Notes under the pieces: generated by a model
Databases searched by the model: none
The model's input: the letters and a program-made list of their open reading frames with translations, nothing else
What the model was told of the DNA's origin: nothing
Shown: positions 7,201 through 15,533 of the stretch, in pieces
Layout: each line of letters begins with the position of its first letter
How positions within the stretch are numbered: position 1 is the stretch's first letter
Assembly: GCA_015065935.1 (NCBI GenBank)
Contig: SVPI01000004.1
Span: forward strand, 1 to 64,000
DNA length: 64,000 bases
Reading direction: 5' to 3'
Origin: Oscillospiraceae bacterium
GTDB taxonomy: Bacteria; Bacillota; Clostridia; Oscillospirales; Acutalibacteraceae
Translations under genes and position numbers: made by a program

Positions 7201-9594
7201 TTAGAACTCAACAACGATATCGGTTTCCTTTGTAAGCATATTGCAGGGAATCTTGCAGCCGTCAATAGCCTTGCCGTTAACAATACATTTTGTGGGCTTG
7301 CCCTGTTTGCCGTTGGGGTTCTTTACAACAATGTTTAGATTGTTGCCGCGGAAGAATTTGCTAATCTTAATTTCTTTCCAGGCGCTGGGAATAGCGGGAG
7401 AAATTTCAATGTAATCAATTCCGGGGCGGATACCGCAGATACCCTCAACCGAGCCTACCATAACGGTAGAAGCGGTGCCTGTGAGCCAGTGAACGTGGCT
7501 TCTGCCTGCAAAGGGCGAGCCCTTGCTTTCGGTAAACTGACCGTGAACATAAGGCTCTAAAACGCGGATTTCGGCCTTATCGTTCATATAAGCGGGTGAG
7601 GATTCGCAGAAATACTCATAAGCTCTGTCACCGTTGCCCATAAGGGATTCGGCGAGAATTAGCCAACCCTGAGGCTGGGAGAAAATGCCGCCGTTTTCCT
7701 TTGTATAGGGGTTAAAGAGCAGCATTAAAGCGCCGTCGAAGGCGTGCTCCTTATAAGGAGGATAAAGAAGGGATACACCGTAAGGGGTGTTTAAAATTTC
7801 GTGAACATTATTTAAGGATTTTTCGGCCTGCTCCTTAGTTGCAACGCCAGAAATAACGCCCCAGGACTGGGGATTAAGCCACATACTGGCTTCCTTATCG
7901 GTTCTGGCTCCTACTGCAACGCCATCCTCGCGAATGCCGCGGATAAAGCGGTCCTCATTCCAGCAGTTTTTCTGAATAATATCATAAAGCTTCTGGGATT
8001 TATCCTTTAAGAATGCGGCATATTCGGCATCCTTCTTATATTCGGCAAAGGTTAAGAGAATGTTCATTGCCATATAAAGCTGCATTGCAACAAAGGTTGA
8101 TTCGCCCTTTTCGCCCATTCTGAGGCAGTCATTCCAGTCGGCATAAAGGCCTGCGGGCATATCGTGGGCTGCCAAATGATTAAGGCTAAAGTCAATAGCG
8201 CGCTTTAGGTGGTCATAAACGGTGCCTGTATCCTTATTTGCATAGGGAATTTCCTCATCAAGATATGCAAGGTTACCTGTTTCGGTAATATACTTATAAA
8301 CTGTGGGGAAAAGCCACATAGCATCGTCTGCGCGGTAGTGGGGGTGACCTGTTTCTCTTACATAGGATTCATCCTCAGGGGTGTCCTCGTGGCCTGCGTT
8401 ATGGGTGTATTTAACAAGGGGCAGACCTGCACCGTGATGAACCTGGGCAGAAAGCATAAAGGTTAAAAGGCCTCTTGCTCTTTCGGGGTCAAGGTGGATA
8501 ATACCCTGTATATCCTGAACGGTGTCACGGTATCCATAGCCGTTGCGCTGACCGCAGTAGATAAGGGAGGCGGCTCTTGACCAAACGAAGGTAATAAAGC
8601 ACTGGAATGCATTCCAGGTGTTAATCATTGCGTTAAAGTTTTCATCGGGTGTCTCAACGCGGAAATTATCAAGCTTTGCGTGCCAATACTTTTTAAGCTC
8701 GGCAAGCTCACTGTCAACAACCTTAACATCTTTATAAGATGCCATAACCTTGGCTGCCTCTTCCTCGTTTTTCTGACCGAGAATAAAAGCAAACTCGCGG
8801 GTCTCGCCTGCTTCTAAGGTAATTTTAGTGTGCAGAGCGCCGCAGGGGTTGGAGTTATAGTTCATTGTGCCGGAGCACTTGCCGTTTTGAACAGCGGTAG
8901 GTTTAGCATAGCCGTTGTAAAGGCCTAAGAATGTCTTTTTGTCACCATCACCACTTACAACAGGTGCGCCTGCAAGACCAAAGAAGCGGTAATTCGCAAT
9001 GCTGCCGTTGCAGGGGGTTTTGCAGTTTTCGTTGGAAACCATTGTAATGCGGTCTTCACGGAGGTAAGTTCTGGTGATAAACTGGGAATACTGCAGATTA
9101 ACCTGGTCGGTTTCATAATCACTTACGGTTGTAAACTCGCAGAAACCGAAAACGGAAAGCTCTCTTTTGGCCTTACCTGTGTTGGTAAGCTTAACCCTCC
9201 AAACCTCGTAGGTTTTGTCCAGGGGAACATAGTATAAAACCTGGGATTTTATATCGCGATAATCGGCGGTAATCTCGGTGTAAGCGGTACCGTGGCGGCA
9301 CTCGTTTTTATATGTATCAAGGTCCTTTGCCACAGGCAGCCAGGAGGCCGACCAAAAATCGCCATCGGCATCATCGCGAATGTAGACATATCTGCCCGGG
9401 TCATCAACATCATTGAAATGATAACGCAAAATTCTTCCCTTTGCGCCGCTCTTTTCAAAGCTGTAGCCACCGGCGTTGTTGGAAACAATTGCGCCGTAAT
9501 TCGGGTCGCCAAGATAGTTCACCCAGGGGCCGGGTGTGGCAGGATTTGTGATGACATATTCACGATTTTTCTCGTCAAAATAGCCGTAATTCAT
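7201..9594 (-). CDS. Glycoside phosphorylase, family GH94 (cellobiose phosphorylase-like)
   Basis: A 797-residue cytoplasmic enzyme that breaks a beta-glucosidic disaccharide with phosphate to give a sugar-1-phosphate. The N-terminal MNYGYFD and NPATPGPWVNYLG match the beta-sandwich of cellobiose phosphorylases; the (alpha/alpha)6 part has NGYGYRDTVQD and YADWNDCLRMG, where the Asp of DWND is the expected general acid, and GSPFAGRSHVHWLTG near the end. Length is close to clostridial cellobiose phosphorylases of about 810 residues. Cellobiose is the best guess, with other beta-1,4 disaccharides possible. Monocistronic; AAAGGAAAG is the ribosome site, and a TATAAT lies near 9640 without a convincing -35. 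Confidence 0.87.
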   Translation of the reverse strand: MNYGYFDEKNREYVITNPATPGPWVNYLGDPNYGAIVSNNAGGYSFEKSGAKGRILRYHFNDVDDPGRYVYIRDDADGDFWSASWLPVAKDLDTYKNECRHGTAYTEITADYRDIKSQVLYYVPLDKTYEVWRVKLTNTGKAKRELSVFGFCEFTTVSDYETDQVNLQYSQFITRTYLREDRITMVSNENCKTPCNGSIANYRFFGLAGAPVVSGDGDKKTFLGLYNGYAKPTAVQNGKCSGTMNYNSNPCGALHTKITLEAGETREFAFILGQKNEEEAAKVMASYKDVKVVDSELAELKKYWHAKLDNFRVETPDENFNAMINTWNAFQCFITFVWSRAASLIYCGQRNGYGYRDTVQDIQGIIHLDPERARGLLTFMLSAQVHHGAGLPLVKYTHNAGHEDTPEDESYVRETGHPHYRADDAMWLFPTVYKYITETGNLAYLDEEIPYANKDTGTVYDHLKRAIDFSLNHLAAHDMPAGLYADWNDCLRMGEKGESTFVAMQLYMAMNILLTFAEYKKDAEYAAFLKDKSQKLYDIIQKNCWNEDRFIRGIREDGVAVGARTDKEASMWLNPQSWGVISGVATKEQAEKSLNNVHEILNTPYGVSLLYPPYKEHAFDGALMLLFNPYTKENGGIFSQPQGWLILAESLMGNGDRAYEYFCESSPAYMNDKAEIRVLEPYVHGQFTESKGSPFAGRSHVHWLTGTASTVMVGSVEGICGIRPGIDYIEISPAIPSAWKEIKISKFFRGNNLNIVVKNPNGKQGKPTKCIVNGKAIDGCKIPCNMLTKETDIVVEF

Positions 9595-9692
9595 AATTCA
9601 CTTTCCTTTGCTCTTTTTTAAGGTGTAACCTTTGGTTAATTATACCACCCGATTACATAAAATGCAATGCTTTTAATGGTGGTTTTTTTTTA

Positions 9693-9721
9693 TTGTGCAA
9701 TAAATATCATTGTGTTATAAT
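9693..9721 (+). promoter_or_regulatory. SigA promoter of the zinc-ribbon lipoprotein gene
   Basis: TTGTGC, 17-base spacer, TATAAT, 34 bases before the GTG start; AAAGGGGAT is the ribosome site. Confidence 0.7.
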
Positions 9722-9755
9722 TTATATATATCAGTTTTTCAAAGGGGATTTAACA

Positions 9756-11267
9756 GTGAAAAAATTTTTAGCCCTTATGCTATCACTTATTATGATAACT
9801 TCTTTTTGTGCTTGCGGCAAGGAGCAAAATGCAGAAAAATACTGTTTTAATTGTGGTAAAGCCATTACTGAAAATGCCTCTTTTTGCGAGCACTGCGGCG
9901 CAAATATAAAAGAGCACCTTGCTCAAACTTCAAGCGGTACATCTACAAATGCGACCTCCACAACCGCATCTGCCACGAGTAAAACCACCTCGACTGCTTC
10001 TACCACAAGTAAAACTACCGCTTCAAGCAAACCCACCATCAGCACAACTACTTCGGGTAAACCTACATCTTCACAGTTTGATATTCAACAAAAAATCAAA
10101 AATATGGGAGAAAACATTACAGTTCTCATTCCCGGTTCCTCCACCGATGTGAAATATCAGCTTTATGAACAACGCTATTCTCAGCTTTGCGGTGGTAAAA
10201 TTGACTGGGTTACCGGAAATGGTTATTCCGAATTACAGCAAAAGCTCGCTTCAATGCATATGAGCGATGAAGCACCTGATGTTTACTACTTTTCAAATCA
10301 GGATTATCCTTCTATTCTATATAAGGGTATTCTTGCTCCCCTTGATGGCCTAATTGATTTAAACCATAAAGTTTTTGATAATAATAAAGCATATATTAAC
10401 GGACTACGCTGGGAAGGAAAATGTTATTTAATTCCCGAAATCGGCACAACCCGAGACCTTTTAGTTAACAAAAAAATTCTAACCAATGCCGGGGTTCCAA
10501 AAAATCAGTGGCCTGATGCACAATACAAAGCAGGAACCTGGACCTGGGATAGCATGCTTTCTCTAATTAAAAAAGTTTCGAATGCAAATACCGGTATTTA
10601 CGGTTTTGCATCGGGTAATAATCTACTCTATGCTTTCGCAAGTTCGACAGGTACTGATTTTGTTAAGCGTTCAGGAACCAATTTTGTTTCAAATGTTAAA
10701 AGCAATGAAATTACACGAGCAATGAATATGATGAAAACGATTATAACAAATCCCAGCTATACACCAACAAACAGCGCATCAAATACCAATCTTTTTAAAG
10801 AAAACAAAATTTGCTTGTATTATGAAAGATTGGAACTGACATCTGACAGCAAGCTGGGAACAATGCTTAAAAACGGAGAAATTTTCTTTGCTCCATTCCC
10901 CCGTGACCCCAAGGTTAATAAAACTTATAAAACAGGTGATATTTGTGGACTTTCAATTCCTGCCAGTGCAAAGCACGTGAAAGGCGCCACCGCTTATATC
11001 CTTGCTCACTATGCCTCGGACGATTACACGAATGCAATAAACGACCTATACGGCTCCCACAACAACTGGAATGCAGATGCCCTTGATTATTACGAAAATC
11101 TTATGAAACGCGAAGCAGTGCTTTGCTTCTCACTTGGCATTAAGGAAATTCAAACAATGCTGTGGAGCGCCACCTCGACAAATAACCTGGCAAGTATTGC
11201 AAACTGGGAGGCCATATCTACCGAGCTTAACTCAAAAATGCAACAAGAACTTGATATGTTAGGTTAA
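9756..11267 (+). CDS. Solute-binding-protein-like lipoprotein with an N-terminal zinc ribbon
   Basis: A 503-residue lipoprotein. After the signal and lipobox TSFCAC comes a double CxxC knuckle, YCFNCGKAITENASFCEHCG (residues about 30-49), then some 60 residues of Ser/Thr/Lys-rich linker, then a family 1 extracellular solute-binding fold: ITVLIPGSSTDVK, APDVYYFSN, GILAPLDGLI, and GTWTWDSMLSLIKK. Such proteins normally bind sugars for ABC transporters, but no permease or ATPase gene is nearby. A zinc ribbon outside the membrane is unusual. GTG 9756 is chosen over the upstream ORF-track start because of AAAGGGGAT and the perfect signal peptide that follows. It is bounded by its own promoter and terminator. 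Confidence 0.8.
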   Translation: MKKFLALMLSLIMITSFCACGKEQNAEKYCFNCGKAITENASFCEHCGANIKEHLAQTSSGTSTNATSTTASATSKTTSTASTTSKTTASSKPTISTTTSGKPTSSQFDIQQKIKNMGENITVLIPGSSTDVKYQLYEQRYSQLCGGKIDWVTGNGYSELQQKLASMHMSDEAPDVYYFSNQDYPSILYKGILAPLDGLIDLNHKVFDNNKAYINGLRWEGKCYLIPEIGTTRDLLVNKKILTNAGVPKNQWPDAQYKAGTWTWDSMLSLIKKVSNANTGIYGFASGNNLLYAFASSTGTDFVKRSGTNFVSNVKSNEITRAMNMMKTIITNPSYTPTNSASNTNLFKENKICLYYERLELTSDSKLGTMLKNGEIFFAPFPRDPKVNKTYKTGDICGLSIPASAKHVKGATAYILAHYASDDYTNAINDLYGSHNNWNADALDYYENLMKREAVLCFSLGIKEIQTMLWSATSTNNLASIANWEAISTELNSKMQQELDMLG

Positions 11268-11278
11268 TCAATAAACAA

Positions 11279-11305
11279 GGCGGCGAAATTTCGCCGTCTT
11301 TTTCT
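11279..11305 (+). terminator. Terminator after the zinc-ribbon lipoprotein gene
   Basis: GGCGGCGAAA and TTTCGCCGTC pair with one mismatch, followed by TTTTTC. It abuts the hairpin repeat copy A. Confidence 0.8.
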
Positions 11306-11421
11306 TTGCCTTCCTATGACGAGGAAGGGGGACCGCTTGCGGTGGAAGGAGAGAAATTTAAAATCTCTCCCTCAGTCTTTTTGCTAGGCAAAAATCCAGC
11401 TCCCTCATCAGAGGGAGCCTT
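11301..11421 (+). repeat. Clustered-hairpin interspersed repeat, copy A
   Basis: About 120 bases built of successive small palindromes: CCTTCCTAtgacGAGGAAGG, CCGCttGCGG, TTTTTGCtaggCAAAAA and GCTCCCTCatcaGAGGGAGC. Copy B at 12568-12688 is nearly identical, with fewer than ten differences by eye. Both sit immediately downstream of a pdaB-like 3' end, so part of the pair reflects duplication of gene and repeat together. No open frame. Confidence 0.85.
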
Positions 11422-11424
11422 GGT

Positions 11425-11690
11425 TTAGTTGGTATTTCCAATTTTGCACTGTGTTCCGTCGTGCTTGATTTCATAATTATCCTTTAAAATTAAATCATCA
11501 ATGAAAACGAACTGATAGCCCTGCTCTTTAAGGGTTTTGAGAATTTGCGGCAGGGCTTCGGGGGTAAACTCGGCATCGTTATGGAAAAGAACGATAGAGC
11601 CGTTTTTAACCTTACTCGTTACCCGTTTGCAAATGCTCTCTGCTGTGGCATTATCCTTCCAGTCAAGGTAATCTACATCAGATACAAAAG
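11425..11690 (-). pseudogene. C-terminal remnant of a duplicated PdaB-like polysaccharide deacetylase
   Basis: From the stop codon upward the minus strand encodes SICKRVTSKVKNGSIVLFHN and the rest of the deacetylase C terminus, almost residue for residue that of the intact gene at 12694-13455. Homology stops near 11680, just before the segment matching residue 170 of the intact protein; catalytic motifs 1 to 3 are gone and the upstream sequence becomes AT-rich. The ORF-track 97-residue reading adds an unrelated N terminus and has no ribosome site. The two copies differ mainly at third codon positions, so they evolved as two functional genes before this one was cut. Confidence 0.85.
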
Positions 11691-11755
11691 TAAAGATTGT
11701 AAAGATTGTAAACATCATAGAAATATGTTATTATAATAGTGCGAGGTGAAATTAA

Positions 11756-12544
11756 ATGATTAGTTATATTTTTAAAAGTAAAATAAAAAATATCTTAGTA
11801 TCAATTTTTTCAATAATCATTATATGCATAAAACTTGATGAATTACACAAATATATCTTGTTGCAAGCATGGGATTATATAATATTAAAATTTATTGGTT
11901 TAGTGCCATTCATACTAATTTTTTTGTATATGGTTACATTAAAAAGAGATTATAAAATTAAACAATTCCTTTTCCCGATATCATTTGCGATTTTTACATT
12001 GACCACTATTTTTTCAATAACAAATTGCTTTGATGAATATACATTTGCATCTATAAATGGACTAATTCGGCTTTTCATCAGTTTGATTATAAAAATTGTT
12101 CTGATTACAGGATACACTTTTTGCTTTGTAGGAACTTTATCAAACTTTAAACGGATAAATTTTTTGCGCTTAGGATTACCGATTTGTATTATAACAATTT
12201 TCATTCAGAGGGTATCTTATAATCATTTGGTTAATTGGATAGGAAATATGTTTTTTTCAACTCTTTACTATTTGAATGAAAGTTTTAGAGCAAGTATACT
12301 ATTATTATTTTACATAAGTATTTTTATTTTGACATTAACTAAAAAGAGTGAATATATTGATATAACACCCTTCGTTGAGGAGAGAAAAATAAAAAAGGCA
12401 ACCAAAAAAGCAAAAAGGCTTGCGAATGAAAATCCTGAAGAGTCTTCTCCACTATTGGTGCCAGAGGGTTCTTGGCGTTGTATGGGTTGCGGCGAAATAT
12501 TACCCGATGATAAAAATGAGTGCGAATGTGGATATAAAAGATAA
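11756..12544 (+). CDS. Multi-pass membrane protein with C-terminal zinc ribbon, unknown function
   Basis: A 262-residue protein I do not recognise. About five or six hydrophobic helices, very rich in Ile, Phe and Leu, fill residues 5-205; a Lys-rich stretch (KKATKKAKRLA) follows, and the end is a compact zinc-ribbon-like WRCMGCGEILPDDKNECECG. Topology suggests the ribbon is cytoplasmic. Codon choice is strongly A/T-ending, unlike the neighbours, and the gene lies between a truncated deacetylase and the intact one, each followed by the same repeat, so transfer or insertion is likely. AGGTG lies eight bases before the ATG and a TATAAT at about 11733. Confidence 0.75.
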   Translation: MISYIFKSKIKNILVSIFSIIIICIKLDELHKYILLQAWDYIILKFIGLVPFILIFLYMVTLKRDYKIKQFLFPISFAIFTLTTIFSITNCFDEYTFASINGLIRLFISLIIKIVLITGYTFCFVGTLSNFKRINFLRLGLPICIITIFIQRVSYNHLVNWIGNMFFSTLYYLNESFRASILLLFYISIFILTLTKKSEYIDITPFVEERKIKKATKKAKRLANENPEESSPLLVPEGSWRCMGCGEILPDDKNECECGYKR

Positions 12545-12547
12545 AAA

Positions 12548-12570
12548 AGACGGCTAAAAGCCGTTTTTTT
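12548..12570 (+). terminator. Terminator after the zinc-ribbon membrane protein gene
   Basis: ACGGCT, loop AAA, AGCCGT, then seven T residues, starting a few bases after the stop codon. Confidence 0.88.
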
Positions 12571-12688
12571 CTTTGCCTTCCTCTGACGAGGAAGGGGGAC
12601 CGCTTGCGGTGGAAGGAGAGAAAATTCAAAATCTCTCCCTCAGTCTTTTTGCTACGCAAAAATCCAGCTCCCTCGTCAGAGGGAGCCG
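12568..12688 (+). repeat. Clustered-hairpin interspersed repeat, copy B
   Basis: Second copy of the repeat at 11301-11421, with CCTTCCTCtgacGAGGAAGG, CCGCttGCGG, TTTTTGCtacGCAAAAA and GCTCCCTCgtcaGAGGGAGC. Here the palindromes are better matched than in copy A, so copy B is nearer the ancestral state. It directly follows the intact deacetylase gene and probably serves as its terminator. Confidence 0.85.
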
Positions 12689-12693
12689 TTGTT

Positions 12694-13455
12694 CTAATTG
12701 TCATTTTCAATTTTACACTGCGTTCCGTCGTGCTTGATTTCGTAATTATCCTTTAAGATTAAATCATCAATGAAAACGAACTGATAGCCCTGCTCTTTGA
12801 GGGTTTTAAGGATTTGCGGCAGGGCTTCTGGGGTAAACTCGGCATCGTTATGGAAAAGAACGATACTGCCGTTTTTAACCTTGCTTGTCACACGCTTACA
12901 AATACTTTCGGGTGTGGCGGTATCTTTCCAGTCGAGGGAATCAACATCCCACTGCACTGTGTACATTTTTGCGTTTTCCACCGTTTCAATAACGGCGTTG
13001 TTATAATCCCCATAGGGCACGCGAATCAGGTTTGGAGTTTTGCCTGTTATTTTGGCAATTTTCTCGTTGCAGGCGGTGATTTCCGCCATCATTTGCTCTT
13101 TACTTAACTGCGGCATATGCGGGTGTGTGTTTGAATGGTTATGAATTTGGTGGCCTGCATCGCTTAGCTGTTTTACCGATTCGGGATATTTATCAACCCA
13201 GGCGCCCACCACAAAAAATGTGGCAACAGCATCATACTCGGCTAAAATTTTAATAAGCTCCTCGGTATCATCATTTCCCCAGGCGGCATCAAAGGAGAGC
13301 GCCACCTTTTTGTCAGTTGTTTCAACACAGTAAATAGGCAGTTTTTTATCACTTTTAGCAGATGCCCCGATACCGCCGAAAAGCACCACCGCTAACGCTA
13401 GCACCACACTGCAAAAAACGGTTAACTGCTTTTTGGTTATTACTAAACATTTCAT
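12694..13455 (-). CDS. pdaB: PdaB-like sporulation polysaccharide deacetylase
   Basis: A 253-residue NodB-fold deacetylase with an N-terminal membrane anchor or signal (residues about 10-32). It is expected to act on spore peptidoglycan. Motif 1 SFDAAWGND is the PdaB variant of TFDDG, motif 2 HSNTHPH binds the metal, motif 3 is RVPYGDYN, motif 4 DVDSLDWK and motif 5 LFHN. PIYCVETTDKK before motif 1 is typical of PdaB. A ribosome site AGGGGG precedes the ATG and sits in one arm of a CCCCCT/AGGGGG palindrome. A second, truncated copy lies 1 kb away. The assignment to PdaB rather than another NodB protein rests on motif 1 and its flanks. Confidence 0.85.
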   Translation of the reverse strand: MKCLVITKKQLTVFCSVVLALAVVLFGGIGASAKSDKKLPIYCVETTDKKVALSFDAAWGNDDTEELIKILAEYDAVATFFVVGAWVDKYPESVKQLSDAGHQIHNHSNTHPHMPQLSKEQMMAEITACNEKIAKITGKTPNLIRVPYGDYNNAVIETVENAKMYTVQWDVDSLDWKDTATPESICKRVTSKVKNGSIVLFHNDAEFTPEALPQILKTLKEQGYQFVFIDDLILKDNYEIKHDGTQCKIENDN

Positions 13456-13476
13456 ACTTATTCCCCCTGTAAAACA

Positions 13477-13506
13477 AGTTTATGAGGGGGAGCCTGTCAG
13501 TTATGC
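13477..13506 (-). promoter_or_regulatory. Possible sporulation (SigE-like) promoter of pdaB
   Basis: The minus strand has GCATAACT, 14 bases, then CATAAACT. These resemble SigE -35 (KCATATT) and -10 (CATACAMT) elements, and Bacillus pdaB is under SigE control. No good SigA promoter is present. The match is partial. Confidence 0.3.
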
Positions 13507-13511
13507 AAATA

Positions 13512-13541
13512 AAAAGCGTGGGTTAACGCCCACGCTTTTTT
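13512..13541 (-). terminator. Terminator of the alaS-to-comEC operon
   Basis: GCGTGGG and CCCACGC with flanking A/T pairs; T-run on the minus strand. It overlaps the last codons of the comEC-like gene. Confidence 0.88.
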
Positions 13542-14971
13542 CGCTTTATGAAAACAAAATAAATTAGCACCGCAACGGCATAAACCATAACGGTTATTGC
13601 CGACATTTTCTTGCCGTCAACCGTAAGACTTGAAAGTGGCAGGTTGGCGCAAAAATCAATAGTCCAAAGGCTGTAATTAGAAAGAACTCCCGAAATTAAA
13701 AACAGAGGCTTTGATAAAAACACAAAGGGTGAGACCACTGCGCAAAGAGCCAAAACAAGCACCGCCGACACCGAATAGTTAATAAGCAAATTGGCAAGGA
13801 GAGAAACAAGGCTTACCCTATTAAAGGTGTACATTAAAATGGGCAGGGTTGTTATGTTGGCACTAAGGGACACCACAATAACATTTATAACATCGTAAAG
13901 TATTTTACGGTGGCGCAGTCTATCTACCTTTATAAAGTCATTTATTATGGGCGTTAAAACCAAAATACCGAAGGTTGCCGCCAGAGTTAAAAGAAGTGAC
14001 ACGCTATATGCGCCATAGGGGCAAGCGAAAAGAATAACAATGGTTGTTGCGGCAAGGGCGCAGAGGGAGTCCCCTTCCCTATTAAGAAAAATTGCCATAG
14101 TCAAAATGAAATAGGCTATACCGGACCGAACCACCGGCATTGAAAAGCCGCAAAACAGCATTATAAAGAAAATCACTATGAGCGTTATAACGCCCTTAAC
14201 CTTACGCCGTGGGAAAAGTCTGCCTAAAACCACCATAACGGCGGCGCAAACGGTGGTAAAATGGGTGCCGGACACAACGACCATATGAAGAATGCCGCTT
14301 ATCTGCATATTGGCGTAGGTTATATCATCAATGCCCGAGCTATCCCCCACAATAACCGCCAAAACAAACTGCGCCGTTCTGCCTGAAAGGTTATTAGTAA
14401 CGGTTTTGCGCACTGTGTTTTGGAGCTTACCCATAGCAAATTCCAAAGGATTTGCACATTTTTTATGGTCGGTTATATTAACACTAAAACCCTGAAGGTA
14501 AATGTTCTGAGAAAAGCTGTGGTTGTTATTATCCGTCATAGATAAATCCGCAGTGGCAGTTATTTTATCGCCACGCTCAACGCCATTTGGATTTTCTCCA
14601 ACATAAAGACTGATTTTAACCCCTGCAAGACCTTTGCCGTTTAAGCTTTTAAGGTTACCCGTTGCCCAATAGCCGTGTTTGCTTTTATTTACCCCGGTTA
14701 CTGCCACAACTATTTTGCCGTTTTTATCCGCATTCTGCCTTGCAAAATTAACATTGCCGTTTGCAAAGCTGCCCGCAAAAATGAACACAAGAAAAACAAA
14801 GGCTACAAGAATTATTTGTAGCCTTTGTGCTTTAAAAATAAACGAAAGAGCAAGCGCTGAAAGGAAAAATGTAACTGCAATAGCTAAAAACAAACCAAGG
14901 TTTATTTTGAGTAAAAATGACAGCAGCAAAACAAGAGCGCCTGCAAATAAAACAGGCCTTTTAATGATCAT
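13523..14971 (-). CDS. ComEC/Rec2-family membrane protein lacking the metallo-beta-lactamase domain
   Basis: A 482-residue polytopic membrane protein. Three hydrophobic segments open it, then an extracellular beta domain (about 85-185, DUF4131-like), then the competence channel domain with GILHMVVVSGTHF and PVVRSGIAYF, and seven or more helices. It ends in KRKKRGR right after the last helix. Full-length ComEC proteins carry a C-terminal nuclease-like MBL domain of some 250 residues; here it is absent, and the terminator follows at once. It may form a DNA uptake channel or be a divergent paralogue. Its start overlaps the PRTase stop by one base. Confidence 0.82.
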   Translation of the reverse strand: MIIKRPVLFAGALVLLLSFLLKINLGLFLAIAVTFFLSALALSFIFKAQRLQIILVAFVFLVFIFAGSFANGNVNFARQNADKNGKIVVAVTGVNKSKHGYWATGNLKSLNGKGLAGVKISLYVGENPNGVERGDKITATADLSMTDNNNHSFSQNIYLQGFSVNITDHKKCANPLEFAMGKLQNTVRKTVTNNLSGRTAQFVLAVIVGDSSGIDDITYANMQISGILHMVVVSGTHFTTVCAAVMVVLGRLFPRRKVKGVITLIVIFFIMLFCGFSMPVVRSGIAYFILTMAIFLNREGDSLCALAATTIVILFACPYGAYSVSLLLTLAATFGILVLTPIINDFIKVDRLRHRKILYDVINVIVVSLSANITTLPILMYTFNRVSLVSLLANLLINYSVSAVLVLALCAVVSPFVFLSKPLFLISGVLSNYSLWTIDFCANLPLSSLTVDGKKMSAITVMVYAVAVLIYFVFIKRKKRGR

Positions 14972-15513
14972 TAGTCTTTAAAAAACAAGGGTAATTTATG
15001 GAGGAAGATAATGTCATCCCTATCGGCTGCATCGCCCTCTGCCAAAACTGCGCAAGCGGCAGCCTCGGTGGCACCTGTTTTGCTAACAAGCTCTCTGACA
15101 GCGTTTAAGGATTCGCCTGTGCTGATAACATCATCAACAATTAAAACCTTTTTACCGCTTATTTTTTCCACATCCTCCATACCAAGGAAAAGCTTTTGCT
15201 CCTTAGCGGTGGTAATAGAACGAACGGTAACACTAACGGGGTCACGCATATAAACCTTAACACCCTTACGGATAACTATGTAAGGCTTGCCCGACTGCCT
15301 TGCCATTTCATAGGCAAGGGGAATGCTTTTAGCCTCGGGAGTGATAATAAAATCAAATTCGGGCACTTTTTTTAAAAGCTCAGCAGCCGCCGCAACGGTT
15401 ACCTCAACGTCGCCAAAAAGGATAAATGCGGCAATATCAAGCTTATCGCTGACAGGGAATTTTTCAAGGCTTCGCTCCAGCCCTGCAATGTTCATTTTGT
15501 AAAATTCAGACAT
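14971..15513 (-). CDS. Adenine phosphoribosyltransferase-like PRTase
   Basis: A 180-residue type I phosphoribosyltransferase. The PRPP-binding signature is VLIVDDVISTGES (about residues 120-132), with the PPi-loop region in ITPEAKSIPLAYEMAR, where APT enzymes have a similar ESRGF segment. The KPYIVIRKG strand also fits the APT branch. It probably salvages adenine or another purine base to a nucleotide, but the specificity loop differs enough from classic Apt that I leave the gene unnamed. It lies in a tight operon between HIT and comEC-like genes. Confidence 0.8.
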   Translation of the reverse strand: MSEFYKMNIAGLERSLEKFPVSDKLDIAAFILFGDVEVTVAAAAELLKKVPEFDFIITPEAKSIPLAYEMARQSGKPYIVIRKGVKVYMRDPVSVTVRSITTAKEQKLFLGMEDVEKISGKKVLIVDDVISTGESLNAVRELVSKTGATEAAACAVLAEGDAADRDDIIFLHKLPLFFKD

Positions 15514-15533
15514 TTAAAACACCTCTTTAAAAA

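Noticed and set aside
11425-11718. 97-residue ORF MMFTIFTIFTF as a complete small gene
   Set aside because: Only the C-terminal 85 residues match the deacetylase; the start region is unrelated AT-rich DNA without ribosome site, so it is called a remnant.
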